Of a DNA stretch of 64,000 bases, positions 8,577 through 18,154 are shown in pieces (the stretch's first letter is position 1; each line of letters starts with the position of its first letter). Both the position numbers and the translations under genes were made by a program. Source of the stretch: Deltaproteobacteria bacterium. Its GTDB lineage: Bacteria; Myxococcota; Myxococcia; Myxococcales; 40CM-4-68-19. The DNA lies in the NCBI GenBank assembly GCA_005879315.1, contig VBLC01000046.1:129424-193423 (forward strand), read 5' to 3'. The notes under the pieces are model-generated. The model worked only from the letters and a program-made list of their open reading frames with translations, was not told where the DNA came from and searched no databases.

Positions 8577-10568
8577 GTGGGGAGATCCCTGCGCGCGATC
8601 TACATCCTTGCCGTCGTTGCGCTGGCGGCGGCCGAAGCACGCGCCCAGCGGATGTCGGACAAGTCGGCGCCTCCGCCCGCGCCGCTGGTGACCGCGCCCG
8701 TGCCGCAGCCCGTGCCGGCGGCGACGGGCACCGGCGGCATCATCCTGCCGACGGAGAAGAGCTCCGACCTCCAGCAGCACTGGAACGCGCGCCGCGACTA
8801 CCTGCGCGACCGCGACGAGCACCGCGCCGACGACGAGGAGCAGCGCGTCCGCCAGCTCAAGGACGACCTCGCCATCGAGAATCTCTTCTTCATCTCCGGC
8901 GCGCTGGTGCGCGAGAGTCAGCAGGCGCTTGCGGCCGGAGCGCCGGCGCTGGCGGTGACGCGCTGCAAGCATGCGGTGGAGTTCGCCCCGGCGATGGCCG
9001 AGGCGCACAGCTGCCTTTCGCGCGCGCTCCTGGCCGAGAACATTTTCTCCCTCAAGTCCGCCGCCAGTGAATCGTTCGCCGCAGCCTCGGCGACGATGGC
9101 CGATCCGCGCTCGGGGCATGCCCTCCTCGCCAATGTCCTCGGCGTGCTCTTCATCGGCCTGCTCGCCGCCGGAGTCACCTTCGCCCTGGTGCTCTTCATC
9201 CGCTACGCGCAGCTCTACGCGCACGACGTGCATCACCTCTTCCCCCTCGGCGCGCGCCGCTGGCAGACGGCGATGCTGGCGGCGGTGCTGATCCTCCTGC
9301 CGCTCCTTCTCCAGCTGGGGCCGGTGCCGCTGATCTTCACTGCGCTGCTCGCCTGCGCGCTCTATACGACCACGCTGGAGACGGTGATCGCCTGCGCGCT
9401 CTTGCTCATGCTGGCGGCCTCGCCCTGGATGGCGCAGGCGATCGGTCGCGTCGCCGCTTTCGGCGGATCGGCGCTCGACGTCTGGCTCGTCGAGCACGGC
9501 CCGGGATCGCCGCCCGAGATCGCCCGGCTGCAGAAGCGGCTCGAGTTCGGCAACGACCTGGCGGTCGATTTCGCCCTGGCGCGCAAGGCGAAGCGCGACG
9601 GCGACTTCGCCACGGCCGAGAAGCTCTATCTGCGCGCGCTGGAAGTCCCAGGCGCCAGCTCCTCGGGGTTGGCGGCGGTGCGCAACAACCTGGGCAACGT
9701 CTATCTGCTCGAAGGGGAAACCAGCAAAGCTCTGGCCCAGTACCAGCAGGCCATGGACCTGCGCGAAAGCATGGCCGCGCCGCACTTCAACATGAGCCGC
9801 GCGCTCAACCTCGGCGGGGTGGATACGCTGGAGAAAGTCCAGGCCGAGCAGGCGCGCGCGCTGGAGCTGGGCCGCGAGGCCGTCGATCGATTCACCGCCG
9901 GCCAGCTGCAGGCGAACAAGAAGTCGAACAAGTTCGTCATGGACATCGCGCTCGACGACGCGCTGCTCGAGCCCTTGCTCGAGGCGGAGGAGCGCGTCGC
10001 CGATGGAGTGGCCGATGAAGTCCGCTCCCAGCTGGCCGGGCCGCTGAGCAACGAGGTCGCGTTTCTCCTTCCGCTCGTCGCCGGCGGCCTTTTCCTGCTC
10101 CTGCGCGCGGCGCGCGGCCGGATCAGGCCGAGCAACCGCTGCGAGCGCTGCGGCCGCGAGGTGTGCCGGCGCTGCGATGCCGAGGCGCGCCCGCAGGAGC
10201 AGCTCTGCGCCCAGTGCGTCAACGTCTTCATCCGCCGCACCGGGGTCGATCCGGCCGAGCGCCTTCGCAAGGAGTACGCGGTTCACGCCTATCACCGGCG
10301 CCGCGAGACCACCGCGCGCGTTCTCGGCCTCGTCTCCGGCGCAGGGCACGTCATGCTCGGCTATCCCCTGCGCGGCATCGTCTTCATGCTGGTGACGGCG
10401 TCGCTCGCGGCGAGCCTGCTCCTCTGGCGCGGCCTGGCGCGCGATCCGGTGGCGGTGCGCCAGGGCGTCTCGCTCCTGCGCATCGCCGCCAGCGCCCTCT
10501 GCCTCGTCGCCGTCTACGTCTTCTGCCTGCGCGATCTCCTCGCCCGCCAGCGCGCCGAGGGGGCCTAG
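8577..10568 (+). CDS. TPR membrane protein with a zinc-ribbon-like Cys cluster
   Basis: A 663-aa protein of unknown function. It begins at GTG with a signal-like segment and a Pro/Ala linker (residues about 20-55), then a charged helical region, a cluster of hydrophobic segments (about 180-290), TPR-like repeats (about 305-420: FALARKAKRDGDFATAEKLYLRAL, VRNNLGNVYLLEGETSKALAQY), another membrane segment near 500, a Cys cluster CERCG..CRRC...CAQC (about 522-550) resembling a four-Cys zinc ribbon, and a C-terminal hydrophobic hairpin. The DUF4388 gene follows after three bases, so the two probably share a transcript. A role as an envelope scaffold is only a guess. Confidence 0.75.
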   Translation: MGRSLRAIYILAVVALAAAEARAQRMSDKSAPPPAPLVTAPVPQPVPAATGTGGIILPTEKSSDLQQHWNARRDYLRDRDEHRADDEEQRVRQLKDDLAIENLFFISGALVRESQQALAAGAPALAVTRCKHAVEFAPAMAEAHSCLSRALLAENIFSLKSAASESFAAASATMADPRSGHALLANVLGVLFIGLLAAGVTFALVLFIRYAQLYAHDVHHLFPLGARRWQTAMLAAVLILLPLLLQLGPVPLIFTALLACALYTTTLETVIACALLLMLAASPWMAQAIGRVAAFGGSALDVWLVEHGPGSPPEIARLQKRLEFGNDLAVDFALARKAKRDGDFATAEKLYLRALEVPGASSSGLAAVRNNLGNVYLLEGETSKALAQYQQAMDLRESMAAPHFNMSRALNLGGVDTLEKVQAEQARALELGREAVDRFTAGQLQANKKSNKFVMDIALDDALLEPLLEAEERVADGVADEVRSQLAGPLSNEVAFLLPLVAGGLFLLLRAARGRIRPSNRCERCGREVCRRCDAEARPQEQLCAQCVNVFIRRTGVDPAERLRKEYAVHAYHRRRETTARVLGLVSGAGHVMLGYPLRGIVFMLVTASLAASLLLWRGLARDPVAVRQGVSLLRIAASALCLVAVYVFCLRDLLARQRAEGA

Positions 10569-10571
10569 CCG

Positions 10572-11723
10572 ATGGCTCTCTCCGGCACCCTCAAGGATTT
10601 CGGCATCGCCGACATCCTCCAGCTGATCGGCCACCAGACCAAGACGGGCCGGCTGAGCATGAGGAGCGGCAACGAGGAGGTGGAGGTCTTCTTCATCGAG
10701 GGCAACGTCGTCTTCGCCAGCGAGAAGGCGCGCAAGTCTTCCAACCTGCTCGGCGCCCTGCTCTTGCGCGCCGAGCTGCTCACCCAGCAGCATCTCGACG
10801 AGGCCCTGGCGACGCAACAGCGCACCTTGAAGCGGCTCGGCGACATCCTCGTCGATGGAGCGATCGTCACCCAGCAGCAGCTGGCGCAGATGATGCGGCT
10901 GCAGACCACCGAGACGCTCTACAAGCTCTTCGCCTGGAAGAACGGCTGGTACGAATTCTCCCAGGAGGACGTCGACAACTCGCGCAGCACCTTCGACGCC
11001 ATCCGCGCGGAGAGCATCCTCCTGGAAGGCTTCCGGCGCATGGACGAGTGGCCGCAGGTCCGCAAGAAGGTGCCCTGGACCGACGCCACTTTCGAGAAGC
11101 TGAAGGAGCTCGACACCCGCGACCTTCCCTCCATCGACGACGGGGGCCTCGGCCTCGATGGCGCGGCGGAGATCGACAAGCCCGCCGAGAAGCACAAGCT
11201 CGTCTACAAGCTCGCGGTCAACGGCAAGGACGTGCAGAAGATCATCGACGCCAGCCGGCTCGGCGAGTTCGAGGCTCTCAAGGCCCTGAGCGAGCTGATG
11301 GAATGGGGCTTCCTCAAGCCCCTGGCCCCCGAGCGGGGCGCGAAGGCGCTGGCGGCGGGCTTCAAGGCGCAGACCAAGAAGCTGACGGGAGCGGGGGCGA
11401 TCGTCCGGCTGGCGCTCTCCTTCGCCTTCTTCGTTGCGACGCTCTTCGTCGTCCGCTGGGTCGCGCCGCAGCTGGGCTCGGCGCGGCCCGAGAATCCCGC
11501 CCGCCACGGAGCGCTGGCGCGGGTCATCGCGCACGACCAGCTGGTCCGGCTGGAAAATGCGCTCGAGCTCTACAAGACGGAGCACGGCGACTATCCGCAG
11601 GCCTTGAAGCAGCTCGTCGAGGGACAGCTGCTCTCGGACCAGGACCTGCGCTATCCGTACCGGGAGCTCTACTACTATCGTCGGACGCCGCAGGGGTTTG
11701 TATTACTGCCTCCTCTTGATTAG
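10572..11723 (+). CDS. DUF4388-domain protein with a pseudopilin-like tail
   Basis: A 383-aa protein. The first ~100 residues (MALSGTLKDFGIADILQLIG, TGRLSMRSG, VFFIEGNVVFASE) match the DUF4388 pattern common in myxobacteria. A helical region resembling a T2SS/T4P ATPase N-domain follows (QHLDEALATQQRTLKRLGDILVDG). One membrane segment lies near residues 278-296. After it the tail reads LENALELYKTEHGDYPQAL...YPYRELYYYR, very like the C-terminal part of GspG pseudopilins. The polarity would put DUF4388 in the cytoplasm and the tail in the periplasm. The combination suggests a link between a cytoplasmic regulator and the envelope; function is unknown. Confidence 0.75.
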   Translation: MALSGTLKDFGIADILQLIGHQTKTGRLSMRSGNEEVEVFFIEGNVVFASEKARKSSNLLGALLLRAELLTQQHLDEALATQQRTLKRLGDILVDGAIVTQQQLAQMMRLQTTETLYKLFAWKNGWYEFSQEDVDNSRSTFDAIRAESILLEGFRRMDEWPQVRKKVPWTDATFEKLKELDTRDLPSIDDGGLGLDGAAEIDKPAEKHKLVYKLAVNGKDVQKIIDASRLGEFEALKALSELMEWGFLKPLAPERGAKALAAGFKAQTKKLTGAGAIVRLALSFAFFVATLFVVRWVAPQLGSARPENPARHGALARVIAHDQLVRLENALELYKTEHGDYPQALKQLVEGQLLSDQDLRYPYRELYYYRRTPQGFVLLPPLD

Positions 11724-11760
11724 ATCAGACGAGAGGCCCGATCCCGGGCCCAGGAGCTGG

Positions 11761-12729
11761 ATGGCCGAACCATCTGCGCGGCTGGAGCTGCTCGACAACG
11801 ATGGCGCACGAACTCTCGCCGGAGGGCGGAGCGAGAACCTCAAGCTGATCGAGCAGAGGTTCGGAGTTCACATCGGACAGCGTGGCAACGTCTTTCTCAT
11901 CTCGGGTGAGCCCGACAAGGTCGTGCTCGCCGAGAAGCTGCTCGGCCAGCTCAACGAGCTGATCCAGCGCAAGTACCCGTTGGGGCTGGAGGACGTGGAG
12001 CAGGCGAGCAAGGTCATGCTGGCCGATCCCGCCGCCGATCTCAAAGACATCTTCCTCGACACCATCTACGTCACCAACCGCAACCGGCCGGTGACGCCGA
12101 AGGGCTTCAACCAGAAGGCGTACATCGACGCCATCCGCAAGCACGACATCGTCTTCGGCGTCGGCCCGGCCGGCACCGGCAAGACCTACCTGGCGATGGC
12201 GATGGCGGTCGCGGCGCTCGTCGAGCGACGGGTGAAGCGCATCGTGCTCTGCCGGCCGGCGGTCGAGGCGGGAGAGAAGCTCGGCTTCCTTCCCGGCGAT
12301 CTCGCCGAGAAAGTCAGCCCCTACCTGCGGCCGCTCTACGACGCGCTCCACGACCTGATGGACATGGACCGCGCCCAGGACCTGGTCGAGCGGGGCACGG
12401 TGGAAGTGGCGCCGCTCGCCTTCATGCGCGGCCGCACCTTGAACGACGCCTTCGTCATCCTCGACGAGGCGCAGAACACCACCACCGAGCAGATGAAGAT
12501 GTTCCTCACCCGCCTGGGCTTCGGCTCCAAGGCGGTCATCACCGGCGACGCGACGCAGACCGACCTGCCCGCCGGCAAGGCCTCGGGCATGCTCGAGGCG
12601 CGCGTCATCCTCCGCGACATCGAGGGCATCCGCTTCTGCGAGTTCACCGACAAGGACGTCGTCCGCCACCCGCTGGTCCAGGAGGTGGTGCGAGCCTACG
12701 ATGCGGCGACGGTGAACAAGAAGGGTTAG
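11761..12729 (+). CDS. phoH: PhoH-family ATPase
   Basis: A 322-aa cytoplasmic P-loop protein with an N-terminal KH-like part (IEQRFGVHIGQRGNVFLISG), Walker A GPAGTGKT near residue 137 and Walker B FVILDEAQN. PhoH/YbeZ proteins are RNA-helicase-like ATPases usually encoded beside ybeY and a PgpH-type HD protein. I moved the start from the track position 11698 to ATG 11761 because GGAG lies just before it and the extra 21 residues overlap the previous gene and look unlike the family. The PgpH-like gene is two genes downstream but ybeY is not here. Confidence 0.93.
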   Translation: MAEPSARLELLDNDGARTLAGGRSENLKLIEQRFGVHIGQRGNVFLISGEPDKVVLAEKLLGQLNELIQRKYPLGLEDVEQASKVMLADPAADLKDIFLDTIYVTNRNRPVTPKGFNQKAYIDAIRKHDIVFGVGPAGTGKTYLAMAMAVAALVERRVKRIVLCRPAVEAGEKLGFLPGDLAEKVSPYLRPLYDALHDLMDMDRAQDLVERGTVEVAPLAFMRGRTLNDAFVILDEAQNTTTEQMKMFLTRLGFGSKAVITGDATQTDLPAGKASGMLEARVILRDIEGIRFCEFTDKDVVRHPLVQEVVRAYDAATVNKKG

Positions 12730-12738
12730 AAGGGGCGC

Positions 12739-14043
12739 ATGCTCCTCTTCCTCATCGCGGCGCTGCACGGCTCGCTCCATTTCATCGACGACGACTACCC
12801 CAAGGCGCTCGCCGAGGCGCGCGCGCAGCACAAGGCCGTCTTCATCGATTTCTGGGCGACCTGGTGCCACAGCTGCCTTTCCATGCAGCGGTTCGTGCTC
12901 AGCGATCCAGGGATGAAGCCGGTGAGCGATGAAGTAGTCTGGCTTTCGATCGAGACCGAAGCGGAGAAGAACCGGCCGGCGGTGGAGAAGTACCCGCTCG
13001 ATGGCTGGCCGACTTTCCTCGTCATCGATCCCGATAGCGAGCAGGTGATCGGGCGCTGGCTCGGGTCGAGCAGCGTCAAGGAGATGCGTGCTTTCGTCGA
13101 GGACGGCGCGCGCAAGTACCGGGCGAAGGGAAAGCTCGACGCGGCCGAGGCGGCGCAGCGCGACGGCGATCAGGCGCGCATCCGCGGAGACCTGAAAGCC
13201 GCGGCCGATGCCTATGGAAGGTCGGTGGCGCTGAGCAAGCCAGGCGATGCCCAGCGCTCCGAGCGGTTGACGCTCTACGTGAGTGCGCTGCGCAAGCTCG
13301 ATACGCCGGAGGCGGCGCGCACCTGCGTGGAGTTGGGGCTCAAGGAGGCGCGCAAGCTGGGGAACAGCGCGGTTGCGCTCGACTTCGTCTCGTACGCCGA
13401 CAATTGCGGTGAACGATTGCCGAAGGGAGACGCGCTGGCGAGGAAGATGCGGCAGCTCGCCATCGCGCGCATCCGCGAGGTGCTGCACGAGAAGGACGCG
13501 CCGCTCGCCGCCGACGACCGCAGCGACGGGCTCTCCACTCTCGCCCAGATGCTCGACGACGCCGCCAAGCACGAGGAGGCGGTAGCAGCGATGCGCGAGC
13601 GTGCGCGGCTGCTCGAGGCGGCCGCGGCGGCGGCGCCCGATGCGACGATGGCCTCCACCTTCGATCCGCACCGCACCGACACCTATCTCTACCTGGGCGA
13701 GCCGGAAAAAGCCGAGCGGCTCCTCGCCCAGCGCGAGAAGGAGATGAGCGAGGACTACAACCCGCCGGCGCGGCTCGCGCGCGTCTACTTCGAGGAAAAG
13801 AAGCTCGCCGAGGCGGAGGCGGCGGTCGACCGCGCGCTCTCGAAGATGACGCGCGGACAGCGGCGGCTCGGCATCCTCGGGCTCAAGGCGAAGATCCTCG
13901 GCGCCGAGGGCAAGCCGAGCGACGCCGTCGTGCGCGAGCAGCTCGAGGTCTCGCGCGAGCTGCCCAAGACGCAGCGCAATCCGCAGCTCGAAGCGAAGCT
14001 CGAAGAGCAGCTGAGGCGGTCCAAAGGTCAAGCAACTCGCTGA
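12739..14043 (+). CDS. Thioredoxin-fold protein with TPR-like C-terminal region
   Basis: A 434-aa protein starting with a short hydrophobic stretch (MLLFLIAALHG) that may be a signal peptide. Residues about 15-125 form a thioredoxin-like domain of the DsbD-gamma type with the redox motif W42-C-H-S-C46 and a cis-Pro loop GWPTFLVID. The rest is an alpha-helical TPR-like array (GDQARIRGDLKAAADAYGRSVAL and later repeats). It probably acts as a periplasmic disulfide reductase or adaptor. It starts nine bases after phoH, between phoH and the HD-hydrolase gene, where ybeY often sits. Confidence 0.8.
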   Translation: MLLFLIAALHGSLHFIDDDYPKALAEARAQHKAVFIDFWATWCHSCLSMQRFVLSDPGMKPVSDEVVWLSIETEAEKNRPAVEKYPLDGWPTFLVIDPDSEQVIGRWLGSSSVKEMRAFVEDGARKYRAKGKLDAAEAAQRDGDQARIRGDLKAAADAYGRSVALSKPGDAQRSERLTLYVSALRKLDTPEAARTCVELGLKEARKLGNSAVALDFVSYADNCGERLPKGDALARKMRQLAIARIREVLHEKDAPLAADDRSDGLSTLAQMLDDAAKHEEAVAAMRERARLLEAAAAAAPDATMASTFDPHRTDTYLYLGEPEKAERLLAQREKEMSEDYNPPARLARVYFEEKKLAEAEAAVDRALSKMTRGQRRLGILGLKAKILGAEGKPSDAVVREQLEVSRELPKTQRNPQLEAKLEEQLRRSKGQATR

Positions 14044-14076
14044 TCCGCGCAGACCTGCTAATATTCGGCGCCCGTC

Positions 14077-16479
14077 ATGCCTGCCCCGCAGCCGCCATCG
14101 TTGACTGCGCGCATCCTGCGCTTCCGGCGGGTGCGGCAGGGGCTCGCCCTCGCCCTCCTGGCAGCGGTTTCGGTGAGCGCCGCGTTCCTCCTGCCTCCTT
14201 CGCGCTTCACGCCCGCCATCCCCGGCGACGACGCGCTCGGCAAGCCCTTCTCCGGCACGCTGAAGGCGAACCGCGACTACGACGTCCTCGATCCCGAGAC
14301 GACCGCGGAGAAGCGCGACGAGGCCGCCCGCTCCGTCTGGCCCGTCTACGACTTCGACCGCAGCGCTGCCGAAGTGCTGCAGCGGCGCATCGCCGACGCC
14401 TTCGCCCAGGCGCGCGAGGCGCTGGCGCAGTGGAAGCGCAACAACCCCGCCAAGGCGCCGCACCTCGCCTCGCTCAGGCCCGGGCGCAGGATCGACCGCG
14501 AGGTTCTCGAGCTGGTCCTCTCCGGCCGCGACGAGTTCTGGAAGACGCTGCAGGCGGTGATCGACGACGACGAGTATCTGGAGCTGGCGCGCAGCGGCTT
14601 CGACGCCTCCGTCGAGCACGCTGCCGCGCGCCTGGCCGGGCTCGCCGCGACGGGATTCATCGTCGAAGAGCGTGGGCTGCTCGCGGCTGACCGCGACCGC
14701 GGCGGCATCGCCGTCCGCACGCTGCCCGGTCCGCTCTCGGGCGGACCCTACGGAGCGCCGCTGGCGGAACAGACGGTGCGCGACATCGATCGCATCAAGG
14801 ACCTGGCGCGCGCCCGCGCCGAGGTCGAGCGGCTCGCCGCGGAGCAAGTCGGCGAGCTGTCGCTGCCGCTCCGGCATGGGGTGGCCCAGCTGGTGCGTCG
14901 ATCGCTGCGGCCCAACCTCGCCTACAACGAGGGCGAAACGCGCCGCCGCCAGGAAGCGAAGCGGCAGCAGGTCAAGGACGTCCTCCTGCAGATCAAGAAG
15001 GGCGAGAAGATCATCGGCGACGGCGAGCAGGTGACCAAGACGCACCTGCTCATCTTCCAGGCGCTGCGCGCGGCCGGCCGCGCTTCCGAGGCCGAACAGG
15101 TCCGCTGGGGCGGCGGGCTCTTCGCCGCCCTGGTCTGCGCGGCGGTCTTCGAGTTCGGCCGCCGCAACGTGCGCAAGTTCCGCCTGCGCAGCCGCGACGT
15201 CGTGCTGATGGCAGCGCTGCTCGTCGGCCAGCTCCTGCTCGTGCGCGGCGCGCTGGCCGGCGCCGATGCCTTGCACGAGCTCGTCCGCGACCAGTTGCCG
15301 GTGCGGTTCGCCTTGCCGGTGGCGCAGGCGCTCCCCGCCGCGATCCCTTTCGCCCTCGGCTCGCTGCTGGTCCGATTCCTTCTCCAGTCGGAGGCGGCGC
15401 TCCTCTGGACGGCCGCGTTCGCGCCTCTTTGCGGATTGCTCGCGGGAGGCTCGCTGCAGGTCGCGCTCGCCGCGCTGGTGGGAGGCATCGTCGCCGCCGA
15501 CCGCATCGGTCACGCCGGCAGCCGCTCGGCCGTCTTCCGCGCCGGCCTCTTCACCGGCCTCGCCACCGCGGTCGTGCTCACGGCCTTCTCCATGTTCCAG
15601 GGCCGGCTCTGGTCGCTGGACGCTGCCGCCACCGTCGCCGCGGCCGTCCTCGGGGGCGCGATCCTCATGCCGATCCTGGCGCTGATCCTCGCGGCACTGC
15701 TCGAGGCGGTCTTCGGCTACGTCACCGACATCGAGCTGCTCAAGCTGGCCAGCTTCAACCATCCGGTGCTCAAGGATCTAATCGTGCAGGCGCCCGGCAC
15801 GTACCACCACGCCATCCTCATCGGCCAACTGGTCGAAGCAGCGGCGCGCGAGATCGGCGCCAATCCCCTGCTCGCGCGGGTGGGCGCCTACTATCACGAC
15901 ATCGGCAAGGGCAAGAACCCGCTCTTCTTCGGCGAGAACCAGAAGGGCGAGAACCGGCACGACCAGATCTCGCCGCAGATCAGCGCGCAGATCATCCAGC
16001 GGCACGTGCAGGACGGAATCGAGCTGGCCCGCCAGGCGAAGCTGCCGCGGCAGGTGATCGACTTCATTCCCCAGCACCACGGCACGCGCGCCATCGCCTA
16101 CTTCCTCCACCGCGCCAAGGAGGAGGCCGAGCGGACCGGCGGGCCGCCGCCGGGCGACGGCGACTTCCGTTACGCCGGACCCAAGCCGCAGACGCGCGAG
16201 ACGGCGCTGGTGATGATCGCGGACGCGGTGGTGGCCACCGCCCGCAATCTTTCCACCGCCGCGCCGGAGAAATTGCGCGCGCTGGTCGATCGCGCCATCC
16301 AGGCGGTGGTCGCCGAAGGACAGCTCGACGAATGCGAGATCACCCTGCGCGACCTGGAGAGGACCGCGCAGAGCTTCGCCGCCACGCTGGCGACGCTCTA
16401 TCGCGCTCCCGCCGACCTGCCGCCCAGCGCGCAGCGGCCGGCGTTGCGCGTGCTCGAGTCCGACGTCAGACGCGCGTGA
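14077..16479 (+). CDS. PgpH-type 7TM HD-domain phosphohydrolase
   Basis: An 800-aa membrane hydrolase. An N-terminal membrane segment (about 18-36), a large extracytoplasmic 7TMR-HDED-like domain (to about residue 340), seven clustered hydrophobic segments (about 345-545), then a cytoplasmic HD domain with YHHAILIGQLVEAA, ARVGAYYHDIGKGKNP and IDFIPQHHGT. In Firmicutes, PgpH degrades c-di-AMP; proteins of this architecture are widespread and I infer a cyclic dinucleotide substrate only by family. It ends in GTGA overlapping the MFS gene. It shares the phoH neighbourhood seen in many bacteria. Confidence 0.9.
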   Translation: MPAPQPPSLTARILRFRRVRQGLALALLAAVSVSAAFLLPPSRFTPAIPGDDALGKPFSGTLKANRDYDVLDPETTAEKRDEAARSVWPVYDFDRSAAEVLQRRIADAFAQAREALAQWKRNNPAKAPHLASLRPGRRIDREVLELVLSGRDEFWKTLQAVIDDDEYLELARSGFDASVEHAAARLAGLAATGFIVEERGLLAADRDRGGIAVRTLPGPLSGGPYGAPLAEQTVRDIDRIKDLARARAEVERLAAEQVGELSLPLRHGVAQLVRRSLRPNLAYNEGETRRRQEAKRQQVKDVLLQIKKGEKIIGDGEQVTKTHLLIFQALRAAGRASEAEQVRWGGGLFAALVCAAVFEFGRRNVRKFRLRSRDVVLMAALLVGQLLLVRGALAGADALHELVRDQLPVRFALPVAQALPAAIPFALGSLLVRFLLQSEAALLWTAAFAPLCGLLAGGSLQVALAALVGGIVAADRIGHAGSRSAVFRAGLFTGLATAVVLTAFSMFQGRLWSLDAAATVAAAVLGGAILMPILALILAALLEAVFGYVTDIELLKLASFNHPVLKDLIVQAPGTYHHAILIGQLVEAAAREIGANPLLARVGAYYHDIGKGKNPLFFGENQKGENRHDQISPQISAQIIQRHVQDGIELARQAKLPRQVIDFIPQHHGTRAIAYFLHRAKEEAERTGGPPPGDGDFRYAGPKPQTRETALVMIADAVVATARNLSTAAPEKLRALVDRAIQAVVAEGQLDECEITLRDLERTAQSFAATLATLYRAPADLPPSAQRPALRVLESDVRRA

Positions 16480-17624
16480 GGCTGTCGCGCAACGTCGTCA
16501 TCCTCGGTGTCGTCTCGCTCTTGGCCGATGTCTCGAGCGACATGGTGGTGCCGCTTCTTCCCGCCTTTGTCATTTCGCTGGGAGGAGGCGCGGCGTTCGT
16601 CGGCGCCATCGAAGGCGCTGCCGAGGCGACAGCGGCGCTCTTGAAGTACCTCTCCGGCGGGTGGGCCGACAAAGCGCGCCGCCTCCTGCCGCTGGCGGTG
16701 ATCGGCTATGCGCTGGCCGGGCTGGCGCGGCCGTTTCTCGCCGTCGCGCGGGCGCCCTGGCAGGTGCTGCTGGTGCGCAACATCGACCGCGTCGGCAAGG
16801 GCGTGCGCACCTCGCCGCGCGACAAGCTCCTTGCCGGCAGCGTCGAGGAAGGGCGGCTCGCGGAAGCGTTCGCCTTCCACCGGGGCATGGACAACGCCGG
16901 AGCCGCCGTCGGGCCGCTGGTCGCTGCGGGGCTCTTGCTGCTCTGGCCCGGCGATCTGCGCCGCGTCTTTCTCTTTGCGGCCATCCCCGGCGCGCTGGCG
17001 GTGCTGGCGCTGTTCGCGGTGCGCGAAGAGGAAGCGCCGCGCAGCGAGGAGCCGGCGGCGGAAGATCATCTTCACGGTGCGCGCGTGCCGCCTCGGCTCC
17101 TCGCCGCGATCGCGCTCTTCACGCTGGGCAACTCCACCGACGCCCTTCTCGTGCTGCGTGCGCAGTCGGTCGGCGTGGCCACGGTGCACCTGCCCGTGCT
17201 CTGGTCGCTGCTCAACGTCACGCGCGCCGTGCTCTCCTGGCCGGCGGGGCGGGCGGCCGACAAGCTCGGCCGGCGCCGCACCCTCGCTGCCGGATGGCTC
17301 TGGTACGCGCTCTGCTATGCCGGCTTTGCCCTGGCGAGCGCGCCGTGGCACGCGTGGGCGCTCTTCGCCGCCTATGGCCTGGTGGCGGCGCTCAGCGAAG
17401 GCACCGAGCGTGCGCTCATCGCCGCAGCCGTCGGGAAGGAGCGCCGGGGTCGCGCGCTCGGGCTCTACAACCTCATCTCCGGCGCGGGGCTGCTCGTCGC
17501 GTCCGTCGTCGCCGGCGTGATCTGGGAACGCGCCTCGCCCGCCGCGGCCTTGCTCACCGGCGCGGCCCTGGCAGCCGTAGCGGCTGCGCTGCTCGTCGCG
17601 GGCTCCGCCAGGCAGGCGGCGTAG
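16476..17624 (+). CDS. Major facilitator superfamily transporter
   Basis: A 382-aa protein with about 11-12 hydrophobic segments. The true start is GTG at 16476, overlapping the previous stop; the track ORF from 15429 is a same-frame extension. The N-terminal NVVILGVVSLLADVSSDMVVPLLPAFV and the loop GWADKARRLLPLAVIGYALAG resemble MFS drug/metabolite exporters, and the second half repeats the pattern (GRAADKLGRRRTLAAGWL). The substrate is not evident. Coupling to the HD hydrolase gene suggests co-transcription, not necessarily shared function. Confidence 0.85.
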   Translation: MRLSRNVVILGVVSLLADVSSDMVVPLLPAFVISLGGGAAFVGAIEGAAEATAALLKYLSGGWADKARRLLPLAVIGYALAGLARPFLAVARAPWQVLLVRNIDRVGKGVRTSPRDKLLAGSVEEGRLAEAFAFHRGMDNAGAAVGPLVAAGLLLLWPGDLRRVFLFAAIPGALAVLALFAVREEEAPRSEEPAAEDHLHGARVPPRLLAAIALFTLGNSTDALLVLRAQSVGVATVHLPVLWSLLNVTRAVLSWPAGRAADKLGRRRTLAAGWLWYALCYAGFALASAPWHAWALFAAYGLVAALSEGTERALIAAAVGKERRGRALGLYNLISGAGLLVASVVAGVIWERASPAAALLTGAALAAVAAALLVAGSARQAA

Positions 17625-17661
17625 GCTTTCGCCGCAGCACCGCTGTGCCCAGCTTTGAGCA

Positions 17662-18141
17662 ATGCGAGTGAAGATGGGGCGCGTCATCCTGCTCGATTAC
17701 CTGGTGCGCGTCGGAGACGGTCGTGTGGTCGAGTCGAGCTCGGGCAAGGGGCCGATCGAATACCTGCACGGCGCGAACCAGATTCTCCCGGCGCTGGAGC
17801 GGGTACTCGAGGGAATGATGGAGGGCGACCAGGCCGCCTTCAGCATCGCGGCGGAGGAGGCGTACGGCTCGCGCCGCGAGGACAACGTCATCTCGCTGCC
17901 GCGCGCTCTCTTTCCCGCTGATGTGAAGCTCGAGCGCGGGCTCTGCCTCTACGCGCGCGCTGCGGGAGGGCAGAGCTACCCGATCACCGTGCGGGAAGTG
18001 AAGGCCGACATGGTGGTCGTCGATCTCAACCATCCGCTGGCGGGCGAGCGGCTCTTCTTCGAGGTGAACATCCGGGGCGTGCGGCCCGCCGGGGAGCAGG
18101 AAGTGTTTCTGGGGAAGGCCGCGGCCGCCGAGGTCGTGTAA
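17662..18141 (+). CDS. SlyD-like FKBP peptidyl-prolyl isomerase
   Basis: A 159-aa cytoplasmic isomerase/chaperone. The FKBP core has SGKGPIEYLHGANQILPALERVLEGM, and the SlyD signature appears in EEAYGSRREDNVISLPRALF and VVVDLNHPLAGERLFFEV, with the inserted-flap domain between them. It lacks the His-rich metal-binding tail of E. coli SlyD. Start is ATG 17662; MGRVILL at 17674 is a possible alternative. It is followed by a repeat-rich convergent spacer. Confidence 0.88.
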   Translation: MRVKMGRVILLDYLVRVGDGRVVESSSGKGPIEYLHGANQILPALERVLEGMMEGDQAAFSIAAEEAYGSRREDNVISLPRALFPADVKLERGLCLYARAAGGQSYPITVREVKADMVVVDLNHPLAGERLFFEVNIRGVRPAGEQEVFLGKAAAAEVV

Positions 18142-18154
18142 ATACAACTGACAG

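Noticed and set aside
11725-15762. 1345-aa minus-strand ORF, and others such as 24788..29467, 7902..11585, 2911..6345 and 30098..33094
   Set aside because: They are antisense to well-supported genes, have long runs of Arg/Ala/Gly/Leu, no domains and no SD. High GC removes stop codons in these frames.
16476-17624. Longer same-frame ORF starting at 15429
   Set aside because: The upstream part lies inside the HD hydrolase gene in another frame and has no domain; the MFS start with coupled GTGA fits better.
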